Source: Xanthomonas sontii (GTDB lineage: Bacteria; Pseudomonadota; Gammaproteobacteria; Xanthomonadales; Xanthomonadaceae). From it: a stretch of 64,000 nt of DNA. How positions within the stretch are numbered: position 1 is the stretch's first letter; each line of letters starts with the position of its first letter. A model generated the notes under the pieces. The model was not told the origin of the DNA, made no database searches, and worked only from the letters and a program-made list of their open reading frames with translations. The position numbers and the translations under genes were made by a program. Positions 27,968-36,874 of this stretch are shown here, piece by piece. The DNA is taken from contig NZ_CP132342.1 in the NCBI RefSeq assembly GCF_040529055.1, forward strand, positions 1,017,001-1,081,000. The letters are read 5' to 3'.

Positions 27968-28657
27968 ATGGCGAATTGCGGGGAGCAGGACGTGGATATC
28001 GGTCGTCGGGCGACCCTGGGTGGGCTCGCCGCCGGCAGTGGCGTGCTGGCGAGCGGTGCGCGCGCGGCGGCAGCTTCCGGCTGGGAGGCGGGCACCTGGC
28101 TCAACGCGCCCAAGGTCCATCGGATCCTGCCGGGCGGCGTGCTCGAGGTCGTCACCGACAAGGGCGGCGATTTCTGGCGCGAAACCCATTACGGGTTCAC
28201 CCGCGACAGCGGGCATTTCCTCGGCATCGCCGCACCCGCGCGCTTCACCTGCCAATTGCGCGTGCGCGGCAAGTTCGAACAGCTCTACGATCAGGCCGGC
28301 CTCATGGTGCGGGTCGACGAGCGCCGCTGGGTGAAGGCCGGTATCGAACTGAGCGATGGGCGGCCGATGCTCAGCAGCGTGTTGACCGACGGCCGTTCGG
28401 ACTGGGCCACCGGCCCGTACGAAGCGGACGCGTCGGATTTCTGGATGCGCGCCACCGTGGACAAGGGCGTGCTGCGCCTGCAGGTCTCGCGCGACGGGAA
28501 ATCTTGGCCGCTGGTGCGGTTGTGCCCATTCCCGGTCGCCTCCTCCTACCTCGTCGGCCCGATGACGTGCACGCCGGAACGGGAAGGATTGATGGTCCGC
28601 TTCTCCGACTGGAGCCTGGGGCCGGTGCTGGGCAAGGACCTGCACGATCTGTCCTGA
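27968..28657 (+). CDS. DUF1349-domain protein with Tat-like leader
   Basis: The 229-residue product begins with a twin-arginine-like leader (DIGRRATLGGLAAGSGVLASG, then ARAAAA). The mature part is a DUF1349 concanavalin-like lectin/glucanase fold: GGDFWRETHYGFTRDSGHF, LYDQAGLMVRVDERRWVKAGIE, and a late SYLVGPMTCTPEREGLMVRFSDW. Proteins of this fold often bind sugars, but no catalytic residues can be read here. GAGGAG stands seven bases before the ATG; an in-frame GTG at 27953 is less likely. Divergence from a TetR gene with an intervening operator suggests ligand-induced expression. Confidence 0.82.
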   Translation: MANCGEQDVDIGRRATLGGLAAGSGVLASGARAAAASGWEAGTWLNAPKVHRILPGGVLEVVTDKGGDFWRETHYGFTRDSGHFLGIAAPARFTCQLRVRGKFEQLYDQAGLMVRVDERRWVKAGIELSDGRPMLSSVLTDGRSDWATGPYEADASDFWMRATVDKGVLRLQVSRDGKSWPLVRLCPFPVASSYLVGPMTCTPEREGLMVRFSDWSLGPVLGKDLHDLS

Positions 28658-28744
28658 CGCCTGCAGTGCCGTGGCGCGTGCCGCGTCAGCGATGCAGCGA
28701 TAGAACACTGGATGGCGCGTTGCCAGGCGACGCGCGACGTACGC

Positions 28745-29224
28745 TCAGTCGGCGCCGGGAAAGCCCAGTTGCCGCCACGCCTCGAACACCACCACCGCGA
28801 CCGCGTTGGACAGGTTGAGGCTGCGGTTGTGCGGCTGCATCGGCAGGCGCAGGCGCTGCGCGTCGGGCACCTGCTCCAGCACCGTGTCCGGCAGGCCGCG
28901 GGTTTCCGGGCCGAACAGGAAGGCGTCGCCGTCGGCGAAGGCGGGCGTGTCGTAGCGGGTGCTGCTGCGGGTGCTGAGGGCGAACAGGCGGCGCGGGGCG
29001 ATGGCCTGCAGGGCCGCATCCAGCGATGCATGGACCTGCAATCGTGCGTACTCGTGGTAATCCAGGCCGGCGCGCTTGAGCTGACGGTCGCCGAGGTCGA
29101 AGCCCAGCGGCTCGATCAGGTGCAGTTGCGCGCCGGTGTTGGCGCAGAGACGGATGACGTTGCCCGTGTTGGGCGGAATTTCGGGCTGGTACAGCAGAAC
29201 ATGCAGCGTTGGGGTGGCGATCAT
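28745..29224 (-). CDS. trmL: tRNA (cytidine(34)-2'-O)-methyltransferase TrmL
   Basis: TrmL methylates the 2'-OH of the wobble base in the leucine tRNAs CmAA and cmnm5UmAA. The 159-residue SPOUT protein shows LLYQPEIPPNTGNVIRLCANTGA, the YHEYA segment, LFGPETRGLP and the knot end LRLPMQPHNRSLNLSNAVAV. The frame runs far upstream, but MIATPTLHVLLYQPEIP is the family N-terminus. No partner gene is needed; it stands alone between the DUF1349 gene and the repeat protein gene. Confidence 0.95.
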   Translation of the reverse strand: MIATPTLHVLLYQPEIPPNTGNVIRLCANTGAQLHLIEPLGFDLGDRQLKRAGLDYHEYARLQVHASLDAALQAIAPRRLFALSTRSSTRYDTPAFADGDAFLFGPETRGLPDTVLEQVPDAQRLRLPMQPHNRSLNLSNAVAVVVFEAWRQLGFPGAD

Positions 29225-29265
29225 CGGCGCAGTGTACGCGCCGGCGCGGAGGCCTTGGTGCCTAT

Positions 29266-29742
29266 TCAGCGCACCAGGCCGACCGCCAGGTCCTGGCCCA
29301 GCTTCTGCAGGCTCGGCTGCAACTGCAGCATCGCGGTGTCCAGCGTCTCGCCGACCACGTCGCCGATCGCCAGCATGCTGCCCATGTCCGCATCCGGACG
29401 CACCTGCACGGTGGCCAGGGTCACCACGTGCTGGCTGGCGGCCTGCTCCTGGTTGCGCTCGGCGAGTTGCTCGGCGGAGGGCCGCACCTGCACCGCCGCC
29501 AGGGTGGCGATGCGGCTGGACAGTTCGGCGTCGCGCTGGGCGATCTGCTCGGCCGAGGGGCGCACCTGCACGGCCGCCAGGGTGGCGATGCCGCTGGCCT
29601 GTTCGATGCTGCGCTGGGCGATCTGCTCGGCGGAAGGGCGCACCTGCACCGCATCCAGGGTGGTGATCTGCGTGGCGGCGAAGGACGGCGCGGCGAGCAG
29701 GGCGGCGATGGCGGCGGTCAGGAGCAGGGTGGTGGTCTTCAT
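29266..29742 (-). CDS. Periplasmic protein with four VQVRPSAEQ repeats
   Basis: The 158-residue product has a signal peptide (LLLTAAIAALLAAPSFA) and then four near-identical repeats of about 28 residues built on the pattern I-x-TL-x-AVQVRPSAEQ-x-AQR-x-x-EQAS. The fourth is partly degenerate (VVTLATVQVRPDADMGSM). The repeats are followed by about 40 unique residues rich in Leu. Each repeat predicts one strand and one polar helix. I do not recognise a characterised family. GAGG is seven bases before the ATG. A GGTG-N16-CACC palindrome lies 29 bases upstream, so control by a GntR/YtrA-type repressor is possible. Confidence 0.75.
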   Translation of the reverse strand: MKTTTLLLTAAIAALLAAPSFAATQITTLDAVQVRPSAEQIAQRSIEQASGIATLAAVQVRPSAEQIAQRDAELSSRIATLAAVQVRPSAEQLAERNQEQAASQHVVTLATVQVRPDADMGSMLAIGDVVGETLDTAMLQLQPSLQKLGQDLAVGLVR

Positions 29743-29771
29743 GGCGGGCCTCGTTGGTGTTGTTGATCAGT

Positions 29772-29795
29772 GGTGTGGTAGTAATGTAGTACACC
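29772..29795. promoter_or_regulatory. Candidate GntR/YtrA-type operator
   Basis: GGTG-N16-CACC with further dyad symmetry inside (GGTGTGGTA against TAGTACACC, two mismatches). As I recall, this spacing is the site reported for YtrA-type GntR regulators in Xanthomonas. It lies just upstream of the repeat-protein gene. The rest of the 29743-30156 gap shows an AT-rich stretch (29800-29945) and no gene. Confidence 0.5.
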
Positions 29796-30156
29796 TAATC
29801 AGGGGTTGCAAGAACTTTTTTGCGCCCGGTTGTTTTATTAAGCTTTCATTCACTTAATGCCGGTGGCTTTTGCGCTTGCGGATGTGTAAGCAGACCGCGT
29901 GCCAATTCCAAGTTTCTGTTTTTGAAAGAGAATTTTCCTTGGCGATGTGTCCGCGGGCGGACACCCGGGCGCTCGCGTACGCCGGACGCGGACACCGCGG
30001 CGCCGCCCGCGGCGGCAGCCGACCCGCTGATGGGTCGGAGGTGACGCCGTTGCAGAAGGGCGTCAGCGACAACGGCGGACTGCGCGCCGTGCGGTACGCC
30101 CGGTACGATCGGCATTCACCGGCTGTTTCACTCGCCCCAAGGAAGAAGGAATCCGC

Positions 30157-33030
30157 ATGACCGTCTCGACCCGCCCGCGTGGCGCCCTGTTGGCCGTCGC
30201 CCTGTCCGTCGCGCTCGGCGCATTGAGCTACGCGCCGCCTTCGACGGCGGCCAGGCCCGCTGCCGCCGCGTCGGTGGATATCGCCTACGCGCAATTCACC
30301 CTGCCCAATGGGTTGCGGGTGGTGGTGCACACCGATCGCAAGGCGCCGATCGTGGCGGTCAACCTCTGGTACCACGTCGGCGCCAAGGACGAGCCGGCCG
30401 GGCGCACCGGGTTCGCGCATCTGTTCGAGCACCTGATGTTCCAGGGCAGCGAGAACCACCACGGCGAGTTCTTCGAGCCGTTCAAGCAGGTCGGCGTCAC
30501 CGACCAGAACGGCACCACCAACAGCGACCGCACCAATTACTTCGAGAACGTGCCGACCACCGCGCTGGACATGGCGCTGTGGATGGAGTCGGATCGCATG
30601 GGCCACCTGCTCGGCGCCATCGATCAGGCGGCGCTGGACGAGCAGCGCGGGGTGGTGCAGAACGAGAAGCGCCAGGGCGAAAACCAGCCGTACGGGCAGG
30701 CCTGGAGCCGGCTGAGTCGCGCGCTGTACCCGGCCGGCCACCCGTACCACCACACCGTCATCGGCTCGATGAACGACCTCAACGCGGCCTCGCTGGCCGA
30801 CGTGAAGCAGTGGTTCCGCACCTGGTACGGGCCCAACAATGCGGTGCTGGTGCTGGCCGGCGACATCGACGTGGCCACGGCCAAGGAGAAGGTGACGCGC
30901 TACTTCGGCGACATCCCGGCCGGCCCGAGCATGGCCCAGCCCAAGGTCGACGTGGCCCAGCGCAGCCAGTCCACCCGCGAGACCATGACCGACAAGGTGC
31001 CGCAGACGCGGATCTACCGCGTCTGGAACGTGGCGCAGACCGGCACCGAGGACGTCGACCGCCTGCAACTGCTGGCGCAGGTGTTGGGCGGCGCCACCTC
31101 CTCGCGGCTAGACCGGCGCCTGGTCCACCAGGACAAGCTGGTGGATATGGTCAGCGCCTCGGTCTGGCCGTCGCAGCTCGGCTCCGGCTTCGGCATCATC
31201 GCCATGGTCAAGCAGGGCGTGGACCCGGCCAGGGTCGAGGCGGCGATCGACGAGGAACTGCGCCGGCTGCTGGACAAGGGGCCGGACAAGGCCGAACTGG
31301 CGCGCGCCAAGACCGCCTTCCGCGCCGGCTTCATCCGTGGCGTCGAGCGCATCGGCGGCTTCGGCGGCAAGGCCGACGTGCTGGCCGAGTGCGCGGTGTA
31401 CACCGGCGACCCCGGCTGCTTCCGTACCTCGCTTGCGACCATCGCCGAGACCCGCCCGCGCGATCTCACCGCCGTCGGCCGCAAGTGGCTGGGCAAGGGC
31501 GACTACACCCTGCTGGTGCAGCCGGGCGAACGCGTGGCGCAGGCCGAGGAGCCGACGGTGCAACCGGCGCCGCTGAATCCGCCGCCGGTCGATCCCAAGT
31601 ACCGCACCCTGCCCAGCGTGGTCGACCGCAGCGCCGGCCCGCCCAAGACCACCCAGTTTCCGAAACTGACGTTCCCGACGCTGCAGCGCGCGACGCTGAA
31701 GAACGGCACCACGGTGATCCTGGCCGAACGCCACGAGGTACCGGTGGTGCAGTTCAGCTACGAGTTCCAGGGCGGCTACAGCGCCGACCAGGGGCGCAAG
31801 CCGGGGACGGCCAACTTCACAATGGGCATGCTCGACGATGGCGCCGGCGAGCGCGATGCGCTGGCGTTCGCCGATGCGGCCGAGGCATTGGGGGCGTCGC
31901 TGGCGGCCGGCGCTGCGCTGGACGGCAGCAATGCCTACCTGTCGGCGCTGAAGGAGAACCTGGCGCCGTCGCTGGCGCTGTACGCGGACATGCTGCGGCG
32001 GCCGCGCTTCGCGCCGAACGAGATCGAACGGGTCCGCGCCAGTTGGATCGCCAGCATCCGCCAGGAGAAGGCCCAGCCCAACGGCGTGGCGATGCGGGTG
32101 CTGCCGCCGCTGCTGTACGGCGTCGGCCATCCCTACGCGATGCCGTTCAGCGGCATCGGCACCGAGGCGGCGATCGCGGCCTTGCAGCGCGAGGATCTGG
32201 TCGACTTCCATCGCGACTGGGTGCGCCCGGAGCACGCCACCCTGATCGTGGTCGGCGACACCACCCTGGCCGAGATCGTGCCGCTGCTGGACGCGCAGTT
32301 CGGCGACTGGAAGGGCGAAGGGACGGCGCCCTCGGTGCCGGTCCCGGCCCGCGTGGCTCGGCCGGCCAAGCCACGCGTGTACCTGATCGACCAGCCCGGC
32401 GCGGTGCAGGCCAACCTGTTCGCCTCGGAACTGGTGCCGCCGACCACCGATCCGGCGGCGGTCCGCTTCGACATCGCCAATGGCGTGATCGGCGGCGACT
32501 TCACCTCGCGCCTGAACATGAACCTGCGCGAGAACAAGCATTGGTCCTACGGCGCGCGCAGCGGCGCGGCCAGCGCCCTCGGCCAGCGGCCGTGGACCGC
32601 GTCGGCCCCGGTGCAGATCGACAAGACCGCCCCGGCGCTGCAGGAGATGTACAAGGAGATCAGCGCCTTCGCGAGCGGCAAGGCGCCGCCGACGGCGGAG
32701 GAGGTGGCGCGCATCCGCAACATCCAGACCCTGAGCCTGCCGGGCGCCTACGAGACGGCCAGCGCGGTGATGGGCGCGATCGGCGGCATCGTCCGCTACG
32801 GCCGCCCCGACGACTACGTGTTCAAGCGCAAGGCCGAGATCGAGGCGATGACCCCGGCGCAGGTGCGCGAGGCGGCGTCGATGCTCGACCCGAACACCTT
32901 GACCTGGGTGGTGGTGGGCGACCTCAAGCAGATCGAGGCGCCGGTGCGCGCGCTGAAGCTGGGCGAGGTCACCGTGATCGATGCCGACGGGGTGCCGCAG
33001 GGCGGGGCGGCGGCCCCGGCGCCGCGCTGA
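30157..33030 (+). CDS. M16-family zinc metallopeptidase, exported
   Basis: The 957-residue protein has a signal peptide (ALLAVALSVALGALSYA) and two M16 halves. The first half carries the inverted zinc motif H88-L-F-E91-H92 (GRTGFAHLFEHLMFQGS) and the downstream Glu region (QRGVVQNEKRQGENQPYG). The second half, from about residue 500 (TLQRATLKNGTTVILAERHEVP), lacks HxxEH and would be the structural domain, as in pitrilysin-like proteins. It probably degrades peptides in the periplasm. Length and the NLRENKHWSYGARS segment are typical of Xanthomonas copies. It is preceded by a GGAAGAAGGAA ribosome site and followed by a lipoprotein gene. Confidence 0.93.
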   Translation: MTVSTRPRGALLAVALSVALGALSYAPPSTAARPAAAASVDIAYAQFTLPNGLRVVVHTDRKAPIVAVNLWYHVGAKDEPAGRTGFAHLFEHLMFQGSENHHGEFFEPFKQVGVTDQNGTTNSDRTNYFENVPTTALDMALWMESDRMGHLLGAIDQAALDEQRGVVQNEKRQGENQPYGQAWSRLSRALYPAGHPYHHTVIGSMNDLNAASLADVKQWFRTWYGPNNAVLVLAGDIDVATAKEKVTRYFGDIPAGPSMAQPKVDVAQRSQSTRETMTDKVPQTRIYRVWNVAQTGTEDVDRLQLLAQVLGGATSSRLDRRLVHQDKLVDMVSASVWPSQLGSGFGIIAMVKQGVDPARVEAAIDEELRRLLDKGPDKAELARAKTAFRAGFIRGVERIGGFGGKADVLAECAVYTGDPGCFRTSLATIAETRPRDLTAVGRKWLGKGDYTLLVQPGERVAQAEEPTVQPAPLNPPPVDPKYRTLPSVVDRSAGPPKTTQFPKLTFPTLQRATLKNGTTVILAERHEVPVVQFSYEFQGGYSADQGRKPGTANFTMGMLDDGAGERDALAFADAAEALGASLAAGAALDGSNAYLSALKENLAPSLALYADMLRRPRFAPNEIERVRASWIASIRQEKAQPNGVAMRVLPPLLYGVGHPYAMPFSGIGTEAAIAALQREDLVDFHRDWVRPEHATLIVVGDTTLAEIVPLLDAQFGDWKGEGTAPSVPVPARVARPAKPRVYLIDQPGAVQANLFASELVPPTTDPAAVRFDIANGVIGGDFTSRLNMNLRENKHWSYGARSGAASALGQRPWTASAPVQIDKTAPALQEMYKEISAFASGKAPPTAEEVARIRNIQTLSLPGAYETASAVMGAIGGIVRYGRPDDYVFKRKAEIEAMTPAQVREAASMLDPNTLTWVVVGDLKQIEAPVRALKLGEVTVIDADGVPQGGAAAPAPR

Positions 33031-33155
33031 TCGCGGCAGGTGCGCGTCGGCGAGGGCCGGCGCGCGCTGCCTGCCGGTGCCAGTAGGCCGACGGTGTCAT
33101 GGCCGATTCAGCGTTTTGCGGCACAATCCGGATTCACCTGCCAACGGGCCCGTCC

Positions 33156-33473
33156 ATGCGTCTACCGATCGCCTTCGTCCTGCTCGCCACGCTCGCCGGC
33201 TGCACCTGGGTGCCGATGGCGCCGGAAGGCAAAGGGGTGCGGGTCCTGCCGCCCGGTCAGGCCGCCAGCGGCTGCGAGAAGCGCGGCGAGGTGGTGGTGT
33301 CGGTGAAGAGCAGCGTCGGCTTCTACCAGCGCAACCCGCTGCGGGTGCGCGAGGAGCTGGAGACCCTGGCCCGCAACGAGGCGCCCGGCGTGGGCGCCAA
33401 CACCGTGCAGGCGATGGGCGACCCGGTCGACGGCGACCAGCGCTTCACCGCCTACCAGTGCGGCGGCCGCTGA
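33156..33473 (+). CDS. DUF4156-like lipoprotein
   Basis: The 105-residue product has a lipoprotein signal (IAFVLLATLAGC, lipidated Cys16) and a small Cys-containing domain: GKGVRVLPPGQAASGCEKRGEV, VGFYQRNPLRVREELETLARNEA, GANTVQAMGDPV, and a terminal YQCGG. This is the DUF4156/RcsF-like layout, in which the two cysteines form a disulfide across a small alpha/beta fold. A stress-sensing role like that of RcsF would be speculation. An in-frame ATG at 33099 would put a non-signal leader in front, so 33156 was chosen. It precedes oleA by about 100 bases. Confidence 0.8.
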   Translation: MRLPIAFVLLATLAGCTWVPMAPEGKGVRVLPPGQAASGCEKRGEVVVSVKSSVGFYQRNPLRVREELETLARNEAPGVGANTVQAMGDPVDGDQRFTAYQCGGR

Positions 33474-33575
33474 ACCGCTCAGACCATACGCTTTCCGGGG
33501 ATTTGTTAAAGATGCGGTAAAACGGTGTAACCGCTAGAATTGGCGCCCCCTCGCCTGACCCTGGCGTACACCTCG

Positions 33576-34592
33576 ATGCTCTTCACCAACGTCTCGATCG
33601 CGGGACTGGCGCATATCGACGCGCCGCACACGCTGACCTCCAAGCAGATCAACGCGCGCCTGCAGCCTACCCTGGACCGGCTGCGGATCCGGGCCGACGT
33701 GCTCGGCGACATCGCCGGCGTCCACGCGCGGCGCATGTGGGACCAGGACCTGCAGGCGTCCGACGTGGCGACGCTGGCGGCGCGCAAGGCGATGGGCGAT
33801 GCGGGCATCGAGGCTGGGCAGGTCGGGCTGCTGGTCAACACGTCGGTGAGTCGCGATTACCTGGAGCCGTCCACCGCCAGCATCGTCGCCGGCAATCTGG
33901 GCGTGAGCGAGCAGTGCATGACCTTCGACGTCGCCAATGCCTGCCTGGCCTTCATCAACGGCATGGACATCGCGGCGCGCATGATCGAGCGTGGCGATAT
34001 CGACTATGCGATGGTGGTCGATGGCGAGACCGCCAACCTGGTGTACGAGAAGACCCTGGAGCGGATGGCCTCGCAGGACCTGACCGCCGACGCCTTCCGC
34101 GACGAAATGGCGACCCTGACCCTGGGTTGCGGTGCGGTGGCGATGGTGATGGCGCGTACCGACCTGGCACCGGATGCGCCGCGCTACCGCGGTGGCGTGA
34201 CCCGCTCGGCCACGCAGTGGAACACCCTGTGCCGGGGCAACATGGACCGCATGGTCACCGACACCCGCATGCTGCTGATCGAAGGCCTCAAGCTGGGCCA
34301 GAAGACCTTCGCCGCCGCGCGGCAGGCGCTGGGGTGGGCGGTGGACGAACTGGACCAGTTCGTCATCCACCAGGTCAGCCTCCCGCACACCAAGGCCTTC
34401 ATGAAGAGCTTCGGGATCGACCAGAAGAAGGTCATGACCATCTTCGGCGAATACGGCAACATCGGCCCGGCCAGCGTGCCGATCGTGCTGAGCAAGCTGC
34501 GTGAGCTGGGCCGCCTGAAGAAGGGCGACCGGATCGCGCTGATGGGCATCGGCTCGGGCTTGAACTGCTCGATGGCCGAGGTGGTTTGGTAA
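33576..34592 (+). CDS. oleA: Olefin biosynthesis thiolase OleA
   Basis: OleA performs non-decarboxylative head-to-head Claisen condensation of two fatty acyl-CoAs to a 2-alkyl-3-ketoacyl-CoA or acid. The 338 residues match the Xanthomonas enzyme in length and in long conserved stretches (LLVNTSVSRDYLEPSTASIV; ANACLAFINGMDIAARMIE). The nucleophile is Cys123 (FDVANACLAF), with later His (FVIHQVSLPH) and Asn (FGEYGNIGPASVPIVL) of the thiolase triad. The in-frame sequence before the ATG at 33576 is not conserved. It heads the ole cluster but is separated from oleB by a Fic gene. Confidence 0.96.
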   Translation: MLFTNVSIAGLAHIDAPHTLTSKQINARLQPTLDRLRIRADVLGDIAGVHARRMWDQDLQASDVATLAARKAMGDAGIEAGQVGLLVNTSVSRDYLEPSTASIVAGNLGVSEQCMTFDVANACLAFINGMDIAARMIERGDIDYAMVVDGETANLVYEKTLERMASQDLTADAFRDEMATLTLGCGAVAMVMARTDLAPDAPRYRGGVTRSATQWNTLCRGNMDRMVTDTRMLLIEGLKLGQKTFAAARQALGWAVDELDQFVIHQVSLPHTKAFMKSFGIDQKKVMTIFGEYGNIGPASVPIVLSKLRELGRLKKGDRIALMGIGSGLNCSMAEVVW

Positions 34593-34649
34593 GCGCCAGG
34601 CGCAGGACAGGCGCGCAAATTTTCCTTGCGCGCCGTATTTGGGTGTTTA

Positions 34650-34674
34650 GAAAGAAATTTGCTAAATTTCTTTC
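34650..34674. promoter_or_regulatory. Perfect AT-rich palindrome before the Fic gene
   Basis: GAAAGAAATTT-GCT-AAATTTCTTTC has two exact eleven-base arms in an otherwise GC-rich region. It stands 36 bases before the Fic start codon. TTAG and CTAA flanks extend the symmetry with one base offset. Likely an operator bound by the Fic protein's own C-terminal HTH-like part or by another dimeric regulator. Confidence 0.65.
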
Positions 34675-34710
34675 CTAAGAGCCGTCTCCGGCCACGGCAA
34701 GGATCGCCTG

Positions 34711-35883
34711 ATGTCGTCTCGACGCTGTACCGGACACTATGTCCCCGGGTCGCTGGCGGGCAGCCGTTATCAGGCGTTCGTTCCTGATCCGCTGCCGCCC
34801 GAGCCGCCGCTGCAGTTGGCGGCGCCGCTGCTGATCGCGCGCAAGGAGCAGGCCGACCAGGCGCTTGGTCGCCTCGATGGCATCACCCTGATGCTGCCGG
34901 ACCCGGAGCTGTTCCTCTACCACTACGTGCGCAAGGAAGCGGTCCTGTCCTCGCAGATCGAGGGCACGCAATCGTCGCTGTCCGATCTGCTGCTGTTCGA
35001 GCTGGACGAGGCACCGGGTGTCCCTCTGGACGACGTCGAAGAAGTCTCCAACTACGTCGCTGCGCTGAACCACGGGCTGCGGCGCTTGCGCGAGGATGAC
35101 TTCCCGCTGTCGCTGCGCCTGATCCGCGAAATGCACGCGCTGCTGTTGCAAGGTGGGCGTGGTGCCGGCAAACGTCCGGGCGAATTCCGTTCGGGCCAGG
35201 TCTGGATCGGCGGTGCCTCGCCGGCGTTGGCGCATTTCGTGCCGCCGCCGCCGGAAGCCCTGGATGCGGTGCTGGCCGCCTTCGAGCGCTTCCTGCACGC
35301 GCCTGGCCGCGACGTCTCGCCGATGGTCAAGGCAGCCCTGGCGCATGTGCAGTTCGAAACCATCCATCCCTTCAGCGATGGCAACGGCAGGCTGGGGCGG
35401 CTGCTGATCGCGTTGATCCTGTGCAACGAAGGTGTGCTGCGCGCGCCCAGCCTGTACCTGAGCCTGTTCTTCAAGCGCCATCGCGCGCGTTACTACGAGC
35501 GCCTCAACGCGGTACGCACCGAGGGCGACTGGGAAGGCTGGCTGGATTTCTTTCTCGAGGGCGTTGCAGACACCGCGCAACAGGCGGTGTCCACCGCGCA
35601 GCGCCTGCTGGCGCTGCTGGCGGCCGACCGCACACGTATCGCCGGATTGGGAACGCGCGCTGGCAACGTGGGCCTGGTGTACGAGCAGTTCGCCCGTCGT
35701 GTCCTGCTGGGCGTGCCACAGGTCCAGCCGCATTTGCCGCTCAGCGCACCGACGATCCGTGCCGCCATCCGCACCCTGCAGGATCTGGACATCGTCAACG
35801 AACTGACCGGGCAGCAGCGGCACCGCGTGTTCGCCTATCAGGCTTATCTGGACATCCTCAGCGAGGGTGCGCAGCCGTTATGA
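34711..35883 (+). CDS. Fic-family protein (class II, with winged-helix-like end)
   Basis: Fic enzymes usually transfer AMP from ATP to a hydroxyl side chain. The 390 residues contain an N-terminal Fic_N region with the self-inhibitory motif S-x-x-x-E-G (LSSQIEGTQ, Glu84), the catalytic loop HPFSDGNGRLGR with His219, and a C-terminal part that predicts a winged helix (LSAPTIRAAIRTLQDLDIVNELTG), common in this group and able to bind DNA. All catalytic residues are present. The gene stands inside the olefin cluster between oleA and oleB, and a palindrome upstream suggests its own regulation. There is no visible antitoxin gene; inhibition would be internal. Confidence 0.92.
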   Translation: MSSRRCTGHYVPGSLAGSRYQAFVPDPLPPEPPLQLAAPLLIARKEQADQALGRLDGITLMLPDPELFLYHYVRKEAVLSSQIEGTQSSLSDLLLFELDEAPGVPLDDVEEVSNYVAALNHGLRRLREDDFPLSLRLIREMHALLLQGGRGAGKRPGEFRSGQVWIGGASPALAHFVPPPPEALDAVLAAFERFLHAPGRDVSPMVKAALAHVQFETIHPFSDGNGRLGRLLIALILCNEGVLRAPSLYLSLFFKRHRARYYERLNAVRTEGDWEGWLDFFLEGVADTAQQAVSTAQRLLALLAADRTRIAGLGTRAGNVGLVYEQFARRVLLGVPQVQPHLPLSAPTIRAAIRTLQDLDIVNELTGQQRHRVFAYQAYLDILSEGAQPL

Positions 35884-35968
35884 GTTCCCCAGTGCCGCAC
35901 GCCGACGGCAATGCGCCATGCGCCGCGGCGGCGCCGTCTTCCTCCCCCATCTCGCATCGGTCCCCCGC

Positions 35969-36874
35969 ATGAACTACCCCGGCTATCCCTTCACCCCGCA
36001 GCGCTTCCAGGTCCGCCCGGGGCTGCACATGTCCTATCTCGACGAAGGTCCGCGCGACGGCGAGGTGGTGGTGATGCTGCACGGCAATCCGTCGTGGAGC
36101 TATCTGTGGCGCACGCTGGTGAGCGGGCTGTCGGACCGCTACCGCTGCATCGTGCCCGACCACATCGGCATGGGCCTGTCGGACAAGCCGGACGATGCGC
36201 CGGGCGCGCGGCCGGGCTACGAGTACACCCTGCAGTCGCGCGTGGACGACCTGGACGCGTTGCTGCGGCATCTGCGCATCGACGGGCCGGTGACGCTGGC
36301 GGTGCACGACTGGGGCGGCATGATCGGTTTCGGCTGGGCGCTGTCGCACCATGCGCAGGTGCGGCGCCTGGTCATCACCAATACCGCGGCGTTCCCGCTG
36401 CCGGCGGCCAAGCCGATGCCGTGGCAGATCGCGATGGGGCGGCACTGGCGCCCGGGCGAGTGGTTCATCCGCACGTTCAATGCGTTCTCTTCGGGCGCGT
36501 CGTGGCTGGGCGTGTCGCGACGCATGCCTGCCGATGTGCGTCGCGCCTACGTGGCGCCGTACGACAATTGGGCCAACCGCATTTCCACGATCCGCTTCAT
36601 GCAGGACATTCCGCTGTCGCCGGCCGACAAGGCCTGGTCGCTGCTGGCGCGGGCCGAGCAGGCATTGCCGTCGTTCGCCGATCGCCCGGCCTTCATCGGC
36701 TGGGGCCTGCGCGACATCTGCTTCGACCATCATTTCCTGGAAGGCTTCCGCCGCGCGTTGCCGCAGGCCGAGCTGATGGCCTTCGAGGATGCCAACCACT
36801 ACGTGCTGGAAGACAAGCACGAGGTGCTGGTGCCGGCGATCCGCCGGTTTCTGGACGCGCATCCGTTGTCCTGA
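35969..36874 (+). CDS. oleB: Beta-lactone decarboxylase OleB
   Basis: OleB removes CO2 from the cis-beta-lactone made by OleC to give the final cis-olefin. The 301-residue alpha/beta hydrolase is of the haloalkane-dehalogenase type. The nucleophile is Asp114 in VHDWGGMIGFG, the catalytic His is His277 in EDANHYVLED, and the oxyanion HGNPSWSYLWR segment is present. These positions agree with those I know for the Xanthomonas enzyme. The frame is open upstream in poor sequence, so the start was set at MNYPGYPFTP. It follows the Fic gene by 85 bases and may be transcribed from within or through it. Confidence 0.95.
   Translation: MNYPGYPFTPQRFQVRPGLHMSYLDEGPRDGEVVVMLHGNPSWSYLWRTLVSGLSDRYRCIVPDHIGMGLSDKPDDAPGARPGYEYTLQSRVDDLDALLRHLRIDGPVTLAVHDWGGMIGFGWALSHHAQVRRLVITNTAAFPLPAAKPMPWQIAMGRHWRPGEWFIRTFNAFSSGASWLGVSRRMPADVRRAYVAPYDNWANRISTIRFMQDIPLSPADKAWSLLARAEQALPSFADRPAFIGWGLRDICFDHHFLEGFRRALPQAELMAFEDANHYVLEDKHEVLVPAIRRFLDAHPLS

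Noticed and set aside
34711..35883. Fic/antitoxin two-gene toxin-antitoxin module
   Set aside because: No small antitoxin gene is adjacent, and the inhibitory S-x-x-x-E-G motif is inside the Fic protein itself.
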